NCBI RefSeq assembly: GCF_000620465.1 | Contig: NZ_JIBE01000010.1 | Location: 1 to 64,000 of the forward strand | From: Ralstonia sp. UNC404CL21Col | Lineage (GTDB): Bacteria > Pseudomonadota > Gammaproteobacteria > Burkholderiales > Burkholderiaceae | Direction of reading: 5' to 3' | Length of the DNA: 64,000 nt | Part shown: positions 1 through 8,202 of the stretch, piece after piece | Layout: every line of letters begins with the position of its first letter | Numbering within the stretch: the first letter of the stretch is position 1 | Translations under genes and position numbers: made by a program | Notes under the pieces: generated by a model | Database searches by the model: none | What the model saw: the letters and a program-made list of their open reading frames with translations, nothing else | Told to the model about the DNA's origin: nothing

Positions 1-24
1 CTCGGGCGCGCCTTTCTTTTGCTT

Positions 25-52
25 ACTTTTCTTTGGCAAGACAAAGAAAAGT
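25..52. repeat. Interspersed hairpin repeat
   Basis: An 11-bp perfect inverted repeat (ACTTTTCTTTG / CAAAGAAAAGT) with a 6-nt loop. The flanking text (gcttacttttcttt...gtgagtcggtcccgg) resembles a hairpin repeat I recall from intergenic regions of Ralstonia, Burkholderia and Xanthomonas. It lies about 80 bp past the stop codon of the minus-strand flavin-reductase-like gene and could end its transcript. Whether the repeat extends left of the window is not visible. Confidence 0.55.
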
Positions 53-130
53 GAGTCGGTCCCGGCAGGGAACGAAAGGGAGATGGACCACCAAGGCCAA
101 AACAAAACCAATCAACGCCCCCAGCAACCA

Positions 131-814
131 TCACGACACCACCACATCCCCCACCAGCGCACGCGCACTGTCCCTCCACTCCTGCACATAATCCGGCGTA
201 CCCGCCGGCGCAGCCTCCACCACCGGCGGCAACGGCAACAGCGCCATCGGCAGCACCCCAGCCCACACAGGCAGGTCAAGGTCTTCAGCATCATCCTTCG
301 GCCCGCCCGTGCGCACTTTGCACGCCGCCTCATCCAGCGGAATGCGCAACACGGTTGTGGCAGCAAGTTCCTTGGCATTCCCGGGCCGCGCCTGTCGTGA
401 ACGACCAGGCGCGAGCACTTCCATAAAGGTATCGAGCACCGCAGGCTTTTGCGCATCCGGCACGACTTCGAACACCCCGTAGACGACAGCCGACCGGTAG
501 TTCATCGAATGGTTGAACGCCGAGCGCGCCAGCACCAGCCCATCGATGTGCGTGACGGTCACGCAGACCTGCGCCCCGCTGCCGGCCAGCTTGAGCATGC
601 GGCTGCCGTTGGAACCGTGGATGTACAGATGATCGCCCTCGCGCCAGCACGCGGTCGGGATGCAATGCACGCCGTGCTCGTCGGCGAAGGCGATGTGGCA
701 GACGTAAGCCTCGTCGAGGATGGCATGCAGCGTGGTGCGGTCATAGTGGCCGCGGTGCGCGACGCGGCGCACGCGGGTGCGGGCGCTGGGCGATGTGGGT
801 TCTGTGGTGGACAT
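131..814 (-). CDS. Pyridoxamine 5'-phosphate oxidase-like FMN-binding protein
   Basis: A 227-residue protein of the FMN-binding split-barrel superfamily (pyridoxamine-phosphate-oxidase-like, NimA/general-stress type). Visible signatures are the early RRVAHRGHYDRTTLHAILDE segment, HIAFADEHGVHCIPTACW, the HGSNGSRML stretch and NHSMNYRSAVVYGVFE. These fit a flavin-dependent small-molecule reductase/oxidase of the cytoplasm; the substrate is unknown. It is divergent from the MocR regulator that starts at 915. MocR genes commonly control the gene they face, and PNPOx-like proteins sit in vitamin B6 chemistry, so a role linked to pyridoxal phosphate is a reasonable inference. It is not a canonical PdxH, whose length and C-terminus differ. 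Confidence 0.8.
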   Translation of the reverse strand: MSTTEPTSPSARTRVRRVAHRGHYDRTTLHAILDEAYVCHIAFADEHGVHCIPTACWREGDHLYIHGSNGSRMLKLAGSGAQVCVTVTHIDGLVLARSAFNHSMNYRSAVVYGVFEVVPDAQKPAVLDTFMEVLAPGRSRQARPGNAKELAATTVLRIPLDEAACKVRTGGPKDDAEDLDLPVWAGVLPMALLPLPPVVEAAPAGTPDYVQEWRDSARALVGDVVVS

Positions 815-825
815 GCGGCGGCTCC

Positions 826-846
826 GAATCGTGAATCGTCAATCGA
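826..846. promoter_or_regulatory. Tandem GAATCGT direct repeats, candidate MocR operator
   Basis: Two perfect adjacent heptamers GAATCGT (826-832 and 833-839) followed by a near copy CAATCGA (840-846), in the 100-bp gap between the divergent flavin-reductase-like and MocR genes. MocR/PdxR regulators are known to bind direct repeats in such shared promoter regions. Assignment to this regulator is inferred from position only. Confidence 0.45.
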
Positions 847-914
847 TATGCCGACGATAAAAAAACCGTGGCACCATGCATAGACCCACAAAAATCCAAA
901 ATCCTGGAGCCACG

Positions 915-2384
915 ATGGACTACGGCGTCCTGCTGTCGAACTACGAACGCACGGCGATGCACGGCGAAGGCGGAGCCCGCACCTCGCAGCAGCATCGTCT
1001 GTATGCCTGCCTGCGTGCGGCCATCCTGAGCGGACAGATCGAGGAAGGCACGCGCCTGGCGCCATCGCGCACGCTGGCCGAAGAGCTGGGCATCGCGCGC
1101 AACTCGGTGCTCTACGCGTACGAGCAACTCGCCACGGAGGGCTTTGTGCTCAGCCGACGGCAAGGCACGGTGGTGGCGCGCGTCGGCCTGCAGCAGACGC
1201 CCGCGCAGGCGCCCGAAGCCGCGCCCGAGCTGTCGCACCGCGTGAAAGACCTGGAACGCCCGCGCGGCGGCATGGACGACCTGCTGCCCTTCCTGCCCGG
1301 CACGCCAGCGCTGGATGAATTCCCGCTGGCGCAATGGCGCCGCTGCATGGAGCGCGGGTGGCGCCGCATCGGTCCGGGGCAGATGGGCTACGGCCCGGTC
1401 GAAGGCAACGTGGCGCTGCGGCAAGCCGTGGCGGAATACCTGCGCGTTTCGCGCGGGGTGCGCTGCGATGCGACGCAGGTGTTCATCACCGATGGCACGC
1501 AGAACAGCCTCGACATGTGCGCCCGCACGCTGGCCGATGCGGGCGACACCGCATGGATCGAGAACCCCGGCTACTACGGAGCGCGCGCCGCCTTGCAGGC
1601 CGCCGACATGCGCCTGGTACCGATCGGCGTCGATGCCGATGGCCTCGCCCCGCGCGAGGCGGACTGGCGCGACACGCCGCCCAGGCTCATCTACATCACG
1701 CCGTCGCACCAATACCCGCTGGGCGCGGTGATGAGCCTGGAGCGCCGCCTTGCGCTGATCCAGCATGCCCGCGCAGCCGGCGCGTGGATCATCGAGGACG
1801 ACTACGACAGCGAATTCCGCCACACGGGCGCGCCGCTGTCGGCCGTGCAGGGCCTGACCGAAGATGCACCCGTCATCTATCTCGGCACGTTCAGCAAGAT
1901 GCTGTTCCCGGCGCTGCGCCTCGGCTACATGGTGGTGCCGCCCGCCCTGGCACCCGTGCTGAAAAAAGCGGCAGGTGCGCTGATGCTGCGCGGGCGCGTG
2001 GCTGAGCAACTCGCGCTGGCCGAGTTCATCGAAGCCGGACATTTCACGCGTCACCTGCGCCGCATGCGTCGCCTCTATGGCGAGCGCCGCGATGCGCTGC
2101 AGGCTGCAATCGAGCGACATCTGGATGGCATCGTCACCGTATCGGGCGGTGCAGGCGGCATGCATCTTTCCACGCGGCTCGACGCGCCAGTGGCCGACAC
2201 CGAGGTCAGCCGCGTCGCCCGGGAACGCGGGATGGTGCTGCGGCCACTGTCACGCTTCTGCCTGCCCGGCACGCTGACCGCGCAATACAACGGCCTCGTG
2301 CTCGGCTACGGCAACGTGCCGGCCGACGCGATGGACGGATTGGCCCAGCGCATGCGCGACGTGATCGAGAGCGTCGCCGGCTGA
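915..2384 (+). CDS. MocR-family transcriptional regulator (GntR HTH + aminotransferase fold)
   Basis: A 489-residue PLP-dependent regulator. The N-terminal GntR-type winged helix covers about residues 25-90 (RLYACLRAAILSGQ, LAPSRTLAEELGIARNSV). A class I/II aminotransferase-like domain follows; the probable PLP-lysine is in GTFSKMLFPALRLGYMV, preceded by ITPSHQYPLG and the EDDYDSEFR motif typical of MocR proteins. An in-frame ATG at 876 is possible, but 915 has the GGAG just before it and matches the usual start of the family. Such proteins sense PLP or a related amine and regulate vitamin B6, GABA or taurine genes. The likely target is the divergent gene 131-814. It converges with the GNAT gene with a 3-bp gap. 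Confidence 0.9.
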   Translation: MDYGVLLSNYERTAMHGEGGARTSQQHRLYACLRAAILSGQIEEGTRLAPSRTLAEELGIARNSVLYAYEQLATEGFVLSRRQGTVVARVGLQQTPAQAPEAAPELSHRVKDLERPRGGMDDLLPFLPGTPALDEFPLAQWRRCMERGWRRIGPGQMGYGPVEGNVALRQAVAEYLRVSRGVRCDATQVFITDGTQNSLDMCARTLADAGDTAWIENPGYYGARAALQAADMRLVPIGVDADGLAPREADWRDTPPRLIYITPSHQYPLGAVMSLERRLALIQHARAAGAWIIEDDYDSEFRHTGAPLSAVQGLTEDAPVIYLGTFSKMLFPALRLGYMVVPPALAPVLKKAAGALMLRGRVAEQLALAEFIEAGHFTRHLRRMRRLYGERRDALQAAIERHLDGIVTVSGGAGGMHLSTRLDAPVADTEVSRVARERGMVLRPLSRFCLPGTLTAQYNGLVLGYGNVPADAMDGLAQRMRDVIESVAG

Positions 2385-2387
2385 TTT

Positions 2388-3050
2388 TCACGCGGTCATC
2401 TTCGTGGCGGCGGCCAACGCCGCGATGGTCCAGCCGGCGCCCAACAACACGCGGCGCGTGTGCAAGGCGTCGAGCACGTCGCCGCCCACCGCATCGCCGA
2501 GATAGCGCAAGCGCTTGTCGCGCACCTCCACGTAACCCGACGCATACCGCGCCGCCAGCGATTGCCACAGCGCGTGCGCGCCCGTCGACTGCCGCGCCCC
2601 GCTCATCAGGCACATGCCGCCATCCAGCGCGCGCCGATACACCGCCGATGCCAGCCCGCGCCGCTGATACCGCGCCGCGTATTTCGAATGCGGTGCACGC
2701 AGGATGCGATCGGCACGCTTGTCGAGTTCAATCAGCCGGTTGAACACCGTGACGCCAGCAAAGCGCCGCGCGGCCACATCCTCGACGTAGACGTAAATCT
2801 CGCCGTCGGCCTCGCGTGTGTGCAAGCGAAAGCCGGGCAAGGTGGCATCGTCGCAGGCCATGCCGTGCAGCGGCGTGCCGGGCGTCTGCATGCGCTCGTA
2901 CAGCGTGTCGAGTTCGCGCTCGATGTCTTCACTGCCGTGCTCGACGTCGATGCGCAGACCGAGCGGTGCAAGCCAGCGCTGCAGCGGCCGCAAGACGGAA
3001 AACAGCGTCGGCCAATCGAGGGGCGGCGGGATGGGCAGCGCGCCGCTCAT
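2388..3050 (-). CDS. GNAT-like hypothetical protein
   Basis: A 220-residue protein without strong named family. A YQRRGLASAVYRRAL segment near residues 123-137 resembles the acetyl-CoA-binding loop of GNAT acetyltransferases (Q/RxxGxA), preceded by a strand-rich part (EIYVYVEDVAARRFAGVTVFNRL). The C-terminus has a hydrophobic stretch (VLLGAGWTIAALAAATK). Its start overlaps the stop of the beta-solenoid gene by 4 nt (ATGA), so the two are translationally coupled and probably act together. The substrate is unknown. The GNAT call rests on one motif and is tentative. Confidence 0.6.
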   Translation of the reverse strand: MSGALPIPPPLDWPTLFSVLRPLQRWLAPLGLRIDVEHGSEDIERELDTLYERMQTPGTPLHGMACDDATLPGFRLHTREADGEIYVYVEDVAARRFAGVTVFNRLIELDKRADRILRAPHSKYAARYQRRGLASAVYRRALDGGMCLMSGARQSTGAHALWQSLAARYASGYVEVRDKRLRYLGDAVGGDVLDALHTRRVLLGAGWTIAALAAATKMTA

Positions 3051-3910
3051 CGCGCGCCCCAGTGTCCACTGACCAGACCGTCAGGACGCGCAAGCGCATG
3101 CACGCGCGCGCTGACGGGCCAGTCGGCCAAGCGCACCGCCAGCCCGGCATACACGCCGTAGCCGGGCCCGGCCACGATCGTGCCGCCGGCCTCCACGCCT
3201 TCGCCCGCCCGGATGGCGCCGCCCGCTTCAATGTCGCCGCCGGCCCGGATGCCCCAGCCTGCTTCGAGATGCGTGTCGGCGCACAGGTCGCCCCCGGCGA
3301 AGATGCCGTTCGCGCTGACGATGCCGGCCTCGCTGATCACCTCGTCGCCAGCGCGCAGGCCCTTGCCGCAGCGCACGTTGCCGCGCGCTGCGAGTGCCTC
3401 GCCAACCAGCAAATCCGCGGCTGCGTCGATGCCGGCATCGCAATGCAAGTCGCGATGCACGCGCACCAGGCCGCCGCAATGCAATGCGCCGGTGGCGGTC
3501 AGGCCCCAGCCAACGCGCAGGTCGCCGCCGACATGCACGGCGCCGTCGCAGTAAAGACCGGCCTTGGCTTCCAGATCGCCGCCGGTGGTGATCGACTCGC
3601 CTGCGCGCACGCCACCGCCGGCGCGAATGGCCTGGCCGGCGCGCAACACGCCATCGACATGAATGCCGCCGCGTACAACGATGGTGCCGGCAAAGACGAG
3701 CGCATCGGCTTCGATGTCGTCGGCGTCGAGCACGGCATCGGTCGGGCCGAAGTTGTCGAGCAGCCAGATCGCATCGCCGATGCGGCCTTCGCGTACGAGG
3801 CTGTCGAGCAGGTGTTGGTAGTCGGTGCCGCTGTGGCGGTTGCGGATGTACCAGCGGTAGCCATCCGCGCAAGGCCGCTTGGCCTTGACGAAGTTCTGCG
3901 TGAGTTCCAT
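3047..3910 (-). CDS. Beta-solenoid repeat protein (AGG/AGx repeats)
   Basis: A 287-residue protein. Residues 1-60 form a distinct head (RPCADGYRWYIRNR, LVREGRIGDAIWLLDNFG). From about residue 65 to 255 it is built of short, Gly-Ala-rich units of the form AGG-x-[IV]-x-AG, for example IRAGGGVRAGESITTGG. Such a regular period is expected to fold as a parallel beta-solenoid, as in bactofilin-like polymer-forming proteins. No signal peptide or membrane segment is seen, so it is probably cytoplasmic. AGGAA precedes the ATG. It is the first gene of a two-gene unit with the GNAT-like gene. I do not recognise a specific function; a scaffold or an acetylated filament are only speculations. Confidence 0.7.
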   Translation of the reverse strand: MELTQNFVKAKRPCADGYRWYIRNRHSGTDYQHLLDSLVREGRIGDAIWLLDNFGPTDAVLDADDIEADALVFAGTIVVRGGIHVDGVLRAGQAIRAGGGVRAGESITTGGDLEAKAGLYCDGAVHVGGDLRVGWGLTATGALHCGGLVRVHRDLHCDAGIDAAADLLVGEALAARGNVRCGKGLRAGDEVISEAGIVSANGIFAGGDLCADTHLEAGWGIRAGGDIEAGGAIRAGEGVEAGGTIVAGPGYGVYAGLAVRLADWPVSARVHALARPDGLVSGHWGAR

Positions 3911-4566
3911 GGCGGTTCCTGCGCCGCCGCGCCGGGTTGCATCCGGCGATGGCAGGCGTACCGGCGCCGGCGCGTGTCAGCGCCAAGCCGGAATGAAAGG
4001 GAGACGGGAGCGGAGCGTGCCGTACGGGGCACGTGCGCCAGCTTGTGGCGACACCCCGCACGGCTTACGAAAGCCGGGCGAGCAGGAAGTGCCGGAGGGC
4101 GACGTGCGTGCTGAACCGATCGTGCAAGTTGCCGCCACGCAGGCGCGCGCCATCTGCCGGCAGCGTGTGCCGGGGTTGGGCGGTGGCGAAAGCGGTGGCG
4201 ATCACGATCGTGGTTTGAGGAATGCGGGCGGAACTGCGCAGGATGGCGGCGCGGCTTGCGAAAGTCCAGGGATTGCGTGACTTGGTCGCAGCTTCTTTAC
4301 CGAAGTTTGCCGATTTCGCCGCAAACGTTGCATGCACCGCACAACCGGTGCAACCACCGCTTCCGTCCCTCTGCATGCGTGCATCGGACACCACAACCAA
4401 GGGAAAACCCACCCCCATTCTTGCTGCGTTGCACGGTGTTCCGAATGTCACGCGATGCTACGATGCCTCGACCCACGGCCCTCTGCCAGTTTCCACAAGA
4501 AGCGGCGCAGGCGGCACCAAAAGAGACCTGCTGTCGGTGATCCCGGCACACCCACACGGAGCACGC
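3911..4566. other. 656-bp gap without a convincing gene
   Basis: The gap separates the divergent beta-solenoid and indolepyruvate oxidoreductase genes. Open frames here lack ribosome binding sites and family signatures. Visible signals are a 7-bp inverted repeat at 4333-4352 (TGCACCG-N6-CGGTGCA) and a possible extended -10 (TGCTACGAT) at 4456-4464, about 100 bp before the oxidoreductase start. Both are candidates for its promoter and operator. Confidence 0.5.
4333..4352. promoter_or_regulatory. Inverted repeat TGCACCG-N6-CGGTGCA
   Basis: A perfect 7-bp inverted repeat with a 6-nt spacer, about 215 bp before the start of the indolepyruvate oxidoreductase. The size fits a dimeric regulator site. 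The regulator is not known. Confidence 0.35.
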
Positions 4567-7500
4567 ATGAATGCCCCTCTGAACGACGCGCTACGCCGCG
4601 CGCTCGAAACCGTTTCCCTGGACGACAAGTACACGCTCGAGCGTGGCCGCATCTACATCAGCGGCACGCAGGCACTGGTGCGTCTGCCGATGCTGCAGCA
4701 GGAGCGCGACCGCGCCGCTGGGCTGAACACGGCGGGCTTCATCTCGGGCTACCGCGGCTCGCCGCTGGGTGCGCTGGACCAGGCCTTGTGGAAGGCCAAG
4801 AAGCATCTGGCCGGCCACAACATCGTCTTCCAGGCGGGGCTCAACGAAGACTTGGCCGCCACGGCGGTCTGGGGCTCGCAGCAGGTCAATCTGTATCCGA
4901 ATGCCAAGTTCAGCGGCGTGTTCGGCATGTGGTACGGCAAGGGGCCGGGCGTCGACCGCACGATCGACGTGTTCAAGCACGCCAACTCGGCCGGCTCGTC
5001 CGCGCATGGCGGCGTGCTGGTGTTGGCAGGCGACGACCACGCCGCCAAGTCGTCCACGCTGGCGCACCAGTCGGAGCACGTCTTCAAGGCGGCCGGCATT
5101 CCGGTGCTGTATCCCTCGAACGTGCAGGAATATCTCGACTACGGCCTGCACGGCTGGGCAATGAGCCGCTACTCGGGCCTGTGGGTGTCGATGAAGTGCG
5201 TGACGGACGTGGTGGAATCGTCCGCCTCGGTGGACGTCGATCCGCACCGCGCGCAGATCATCCTGCCCGAAGATTTCGTCATGCCGCAAGGCGGGCTGAA
5301 CATCCGCTGGCCCGATCCGCCGCTGGTGCAGGAAGCGCGGCTGCTCGACTACAAGTGGTACGCCGGCCTGTCGTACGTGCGTGCCAACAAGCTCGACCGC
5401 GTGGTGCTCGATTCGCCGCAGGCGCGCTTCGGCATCATGACCGCCGGCAAGGCGTACCTGGACGTGCGCCAGGCGCTGGTCGATCTCGGCCTCGATGAGG
5501 ACACCTGCCGCCGCATCGGCATCCGGCTGTACAAGGTCGGCTGCGTGTGGCCGCTGGAAGCGCACGGCGCGCGTGCGTTTGCGGAGGGGCTGCAAGAGAT
5601 CCTGGTGGTGGAAGAGAAGCGCCAGATCCTGGAATACCAACTGAAGGAAGAGCTGTACAACTACCGCGACGACGTGCGTCCGCGCGTGTACGGCAAGTTT
5701 GATGAAAAGGACAACGCCGGCGGCGAATGGTCGGTGCCGATGGCGAACTGGCTGCTGCCGGCGCATTACGAGCTGTCGCCCGCGCTCATCGCGCGCGCCA
5801 TCGCCACGCGCCTGGAGAAGTTCGAACTGCCGTCGGACGTGCGCGCGCGCATTGCCTCGCGCATCGCCATCATCGACGCCAAAGAAAAAGCGCTCGCCAA
5901 ACCGCGCATCACCGCTGAGCGCAAGCCGTGGTTCTGCTCGGGCTGCCCGCACAACACGTCGACCAACGTGCCGGAAGGCTCGCGCGCGCTGGCCGGCATC
6001 GGCTGCCACTACATGACCGTGTGGATGGACCGCCGCACCGACACCTTCAGCCAGATGGGCGGCGAAGGCGTGGCGTGGATCGGCCAGATGCCGTTCTCGG
6101 GCGACCAGCACGTGTTCGCCAACCTCGGCGACGGCACGTATTACCACTCAGGCCTGCTGGCGATCCGCGCGTCGATTGCGGCCAAGGTGAACATCACCTA
6201 CAAGATCCTCTACAACGACGCCGTGGCCATGACGGGCGGCCAGCCGGTCGACGGCCCGCTTTCCGTGCCGCAGATTGCCGCGCAGGTCTACGCCGAAGGC
6301 ACGTCGCGCATCGTCATCGTCACGGACGAGCCCGAGAAGTACAACGCCGCCATCAAGCTCCCGGAAGGCGTAACGGTGCATCACCGCGATCGCCTCGATG
6401 CCATCCAGCGCGAGCTGCGCGAAGTGCAAGGCACCAGCGTGCTGATCTACGACCAGACCTGCGCGACGGAAAAGCGCCGTCGCCGCAAGCGCGGCACGAT
6501 GGCCGATCCGGCCCGCCGCGCGTTCATCAACGACGCCGTGTGCGAAGGCTGCGGGGATTGCTCGGTCAAGTCGAACTGCCTGTCGGTCGAGCCGCTGGAA
6601 ACGGAGCTGGGCACGAAGCGCAAGATCAACCAGTCGTCGTGCAACAAGGACTTTTCGTGCGTGAACGGCTTCTGCCCGAGCTTCGTGACGGCAGAAGGCG
6701 CGCAGGTGCGCAAGCCGGAGTCGCACGGCGTGTCGATGGACGGCCTGCCGCTGCTGCCGCATCCTGAGCTGCCGGCCATCCACCGCGCGTATGGCGTGCT
6801 GGTGACCGGCGTCGGCGGTACGGGCGTGGTCACCATCGGCGGCCTGCTCGGCATGGCCGCGCACATCGAAGGCAAGGGCGTGACCGTGCTCGACATGGCG
6901 GGCCTGGCGCAGAAAGGCGGCGCGGTGCTCTCGCACGTGCAGATCGGCGAGCGCCCCGATTCGATCCACGCCACGCGCATCGCCATGGGCGAGGCGGACC
7001 TCGTGATCGGCTGCGACGCGATTGTGTCGGCGTCGGACGAAGTGCTGTCGAAGGTGCAGCACGGCCAGACGCGCGCCATCATCAACAGCACGGCATCGCC
7101 CACGGCCGACTTCATCAAGAACCCGAACTGGCGCTTCCCGGGCAGCTCGGCCGAGGCGGACATCCGCGCGGCCGTCGGCGACGCCTGCGCATTTGAAGAT
7201 GCCAACACGCTGGCCGTGCGCCTGCTGGGCGATGCCATCTTCACCAACCCGCTGGTGCTGGGCTTTGCATGGCAGAAGGGCTGGGTTCCGCTGACGCACG
7301 ACGCGCTCATCCGCGCGATCGAACTCAACGGCGTCGCCGTCGAGAAGAACAAGACTGCGTTCGAATGGGGCCGCCACCTCGCGCAAGACCGCGAGGCGGT
7401 GCTCAAGCTGGCAGGCGATGCGCCGCGTGCCAAAGCGGATGTGATTGCCCTGCCCTCGCTCGACACGCTGATCGCCCGCCGCGTCGATCTGCTGACCGCA

Positions 7501-8127
7501 TACCAGAACGCCGCGTATGCCGCTGAATTCCGAGCGGTGGTCGAGCGCGTGCGTGCAGCAGAGGCCGCCGTGGTGGGGGCCGGCCAACCCCTGGCGTTCA
7601 CGGAAGCCGTGGTGCGCAACCTGTCGAAGCTGATGGCGTACAAGGACGAATACGAAGTCGCCCGTCTGTACACCGATCCGGCCTTCCTCGACAAGCTGCG
7701 CGCGCAGTTCGAAGGCGAACCCGGCCGCGACTACCAGCTCAACTTCTGGCTCGCGCCGCCCATGACGGCCAAGCGTGACGAGAAGGGCCACCTGGTCAAG
7801 CAACGCTTTGGTCCGAACACGATGCGCATCTTCAAGGTGCTCGCCAAGCTCAAGGGCCTGCGCGGCACGGCGCTCGACATCTTCGGCAAGACTGAAGAAC
7901 GCCGCACCGAGCGCGCGCTGATCGGCGAATACCGCGCGCTGGTCGATGAACTGGTGAAGGGCCTGACGGCGCAAAAGCTGGCGCAAGCCGTGGAACTGGC
8001 TCGCCTGCCGGAGGACATCCGCGGCTTCGGCCATGTGAAGGAGGCCAACCTGGCTGCGGCGCGCATCCGCTGGAACAAGCTACTGGCCCAGTGGCGCGAT
8101 CCGGCGGCGGCACAGCGGGCGGCCTGA
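4567..8127 (+). CDS. Indolepyruvate ferredoxin oxidoreductase family protein (fused alpha-beta)
   Basis: A 1186-residue single-chain 2-oxoacid:acceptor oxidoreductase of the type common in beta- and alphaproteobacteria. It should oxidatively decarboxylate aryl-pyruvates from aromatic amino acid transamination to aryl-acyl-CoA, using TPP and iron-sulfur clusters. Order of parts: pyrimidine-binding region (FISGYRGSPLGALDQAL), TPP domain (FCSGCPHNTSTNVPEGS, then GDGTYYHSG and the TPP-binding NDAVAMTGGQPV), a Cys-rich segment (CEGCGDCSVKSNC...SSCNKDFSCVNGFCPSF) and a C-terminal gamma-type domain (VLVTGVGGTGVVTIGGLLG). The frame is open upstream to 4222, but 4567 has GGAG at the right distance and is followed by conserved sequence. 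Transcription ends at the terminator 8156-8184. Confidence 0.93.
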   Translation: MNAPLNDALRRALETVSLDDKYTLERGRIYISGTQALVRLPMLQQERDRAAGLNTAGFISGYRGSPLGALDQALWKAKKHLAGHNIVFQAGLNEDLAATAVWGSQQVNLYPNAKFSGVFGMWYGKGPGVDRTIDVFKHANSAGSSAHGGVLVLAGDDHAAKSSTLAHQSEHVFKAAGIPVLYPSNVQEYLDYGLHGWAMSRYSGLWVSMKCVTDVVESSASVDVDPHRAQIILPEDFVMPQGGLNIRWPDPPLVQEARLLDYKWYAGLSYVRANKLDRVVLDSPQARFGIMTAGKAYLDVRQALVDLGLDEDTCRRIGIRLYKVGCVWPLEAHGARAFAEGLQEILVVEEKRQILEYQLKEELYNYRDDVRPRVYGKFDEKDNAGGEWSVPMANWLLPAHYELSPALIARAIATRLEKFELPSDVRARIASRIAIIDAKEKALAKPRITAERKPWFCSGCPHNTSTNVPEGSRALAGIGCHYMTVWMDRRTDTFSQMGGEGVAWIGQMPFSGDQHVFANLGDGTYYHSGLLAIRASIAAKVNITYKILYNDAVAMTGGQPVDGPLSVPQIAAQVYAEGTSRIVIVTDEPEKYNAAIKLPEGVTVHHRDRLDAIQRELREVQGTSVLIYDQTCATEKRRRRKRGTMADPARRAFINDAVCEGCGDCSVKSNCLSVEPLETELGTKRKINQSSCNKDFSCVNGFCPSFVTAEGAQVRKPESHGVSMDGLPLLPHPELPAIHRAYGVLVTGVGGTGVVTIGGLLGMAAHIEGKGVTVLDMAGLAQKGGAVLSHVQIGERPDSIHATRIAMGEADLVIGCDAIVSASDEVLSKVQHGQTRAIINSTASPTADFIKNPNWRFPGSSAEADIRAAVGDACAFEDANTLAVRLLGDAIFTNPLVLGFAWQKGWVPLTHDALIRAIELNGVAVEKNKTAFEWGRHLAQDREAVLKLAGDAPRAKADVIALPSLDTLIARRVDLLTAYQNAAYAAEFRAVVERVRAAEAAVVGAGQPLAFTEAVVRNLSKLMAYKDEYEVARLYTDPAFLDKLRAQFEGEPGRDYQLNFWLAPPMTAKRDEKGHLVKQRFGPNTMRIFKVLAKLKGLRGTALDIFGKTEERRTERALIGEYRALVDELVKGLTAQKLAQAVELARLPEDIRGFGHVKEANLAAARIRWNKLLAQWRDPAAAQRAA

Positions 8128-8155
8128 TCGGCGCGAAGCGTTGGGCATCGCCAAT

Positions 8156-8184
8156 AAAAAACGGAGGCTTCGGCCTCCGTTTTT
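8156..8184. terminator. Bidirectional rho-independent terminator
   Basis: An 8-bp perfect stem ACGGAGGC-TTCG-GCCTCCGT with an A-run on the left and a T-run on the right, so it can work on both strands. It lies between the convergent indolepyruvate oxidoreductase and sbcB genes. Confidence 0.9.
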
Positions 8185-8202
8185 CTTGATGCGTGGGCTT
8201 CG

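Noticed and set aside
741..2165. A 474-residue minus-strand open frame opposite the MocR gene
   Set aside because: It mirrors the codon bias of the real gene in GC-rich DNA and shows no family signature.
4222..4566. In-frame extension of the indolepyruvate oxidoreductase
   Set aside because: Composition is unlike protein, no ribosome binding site at 4222, and 4567 has a proper one at the conserved start.
6148..8034. 628-residue minus-strand frame opposite the indolepyruvate oxidoreductase
   Set aside because: Shadow frame with His/Arg-rich low-information sequence.
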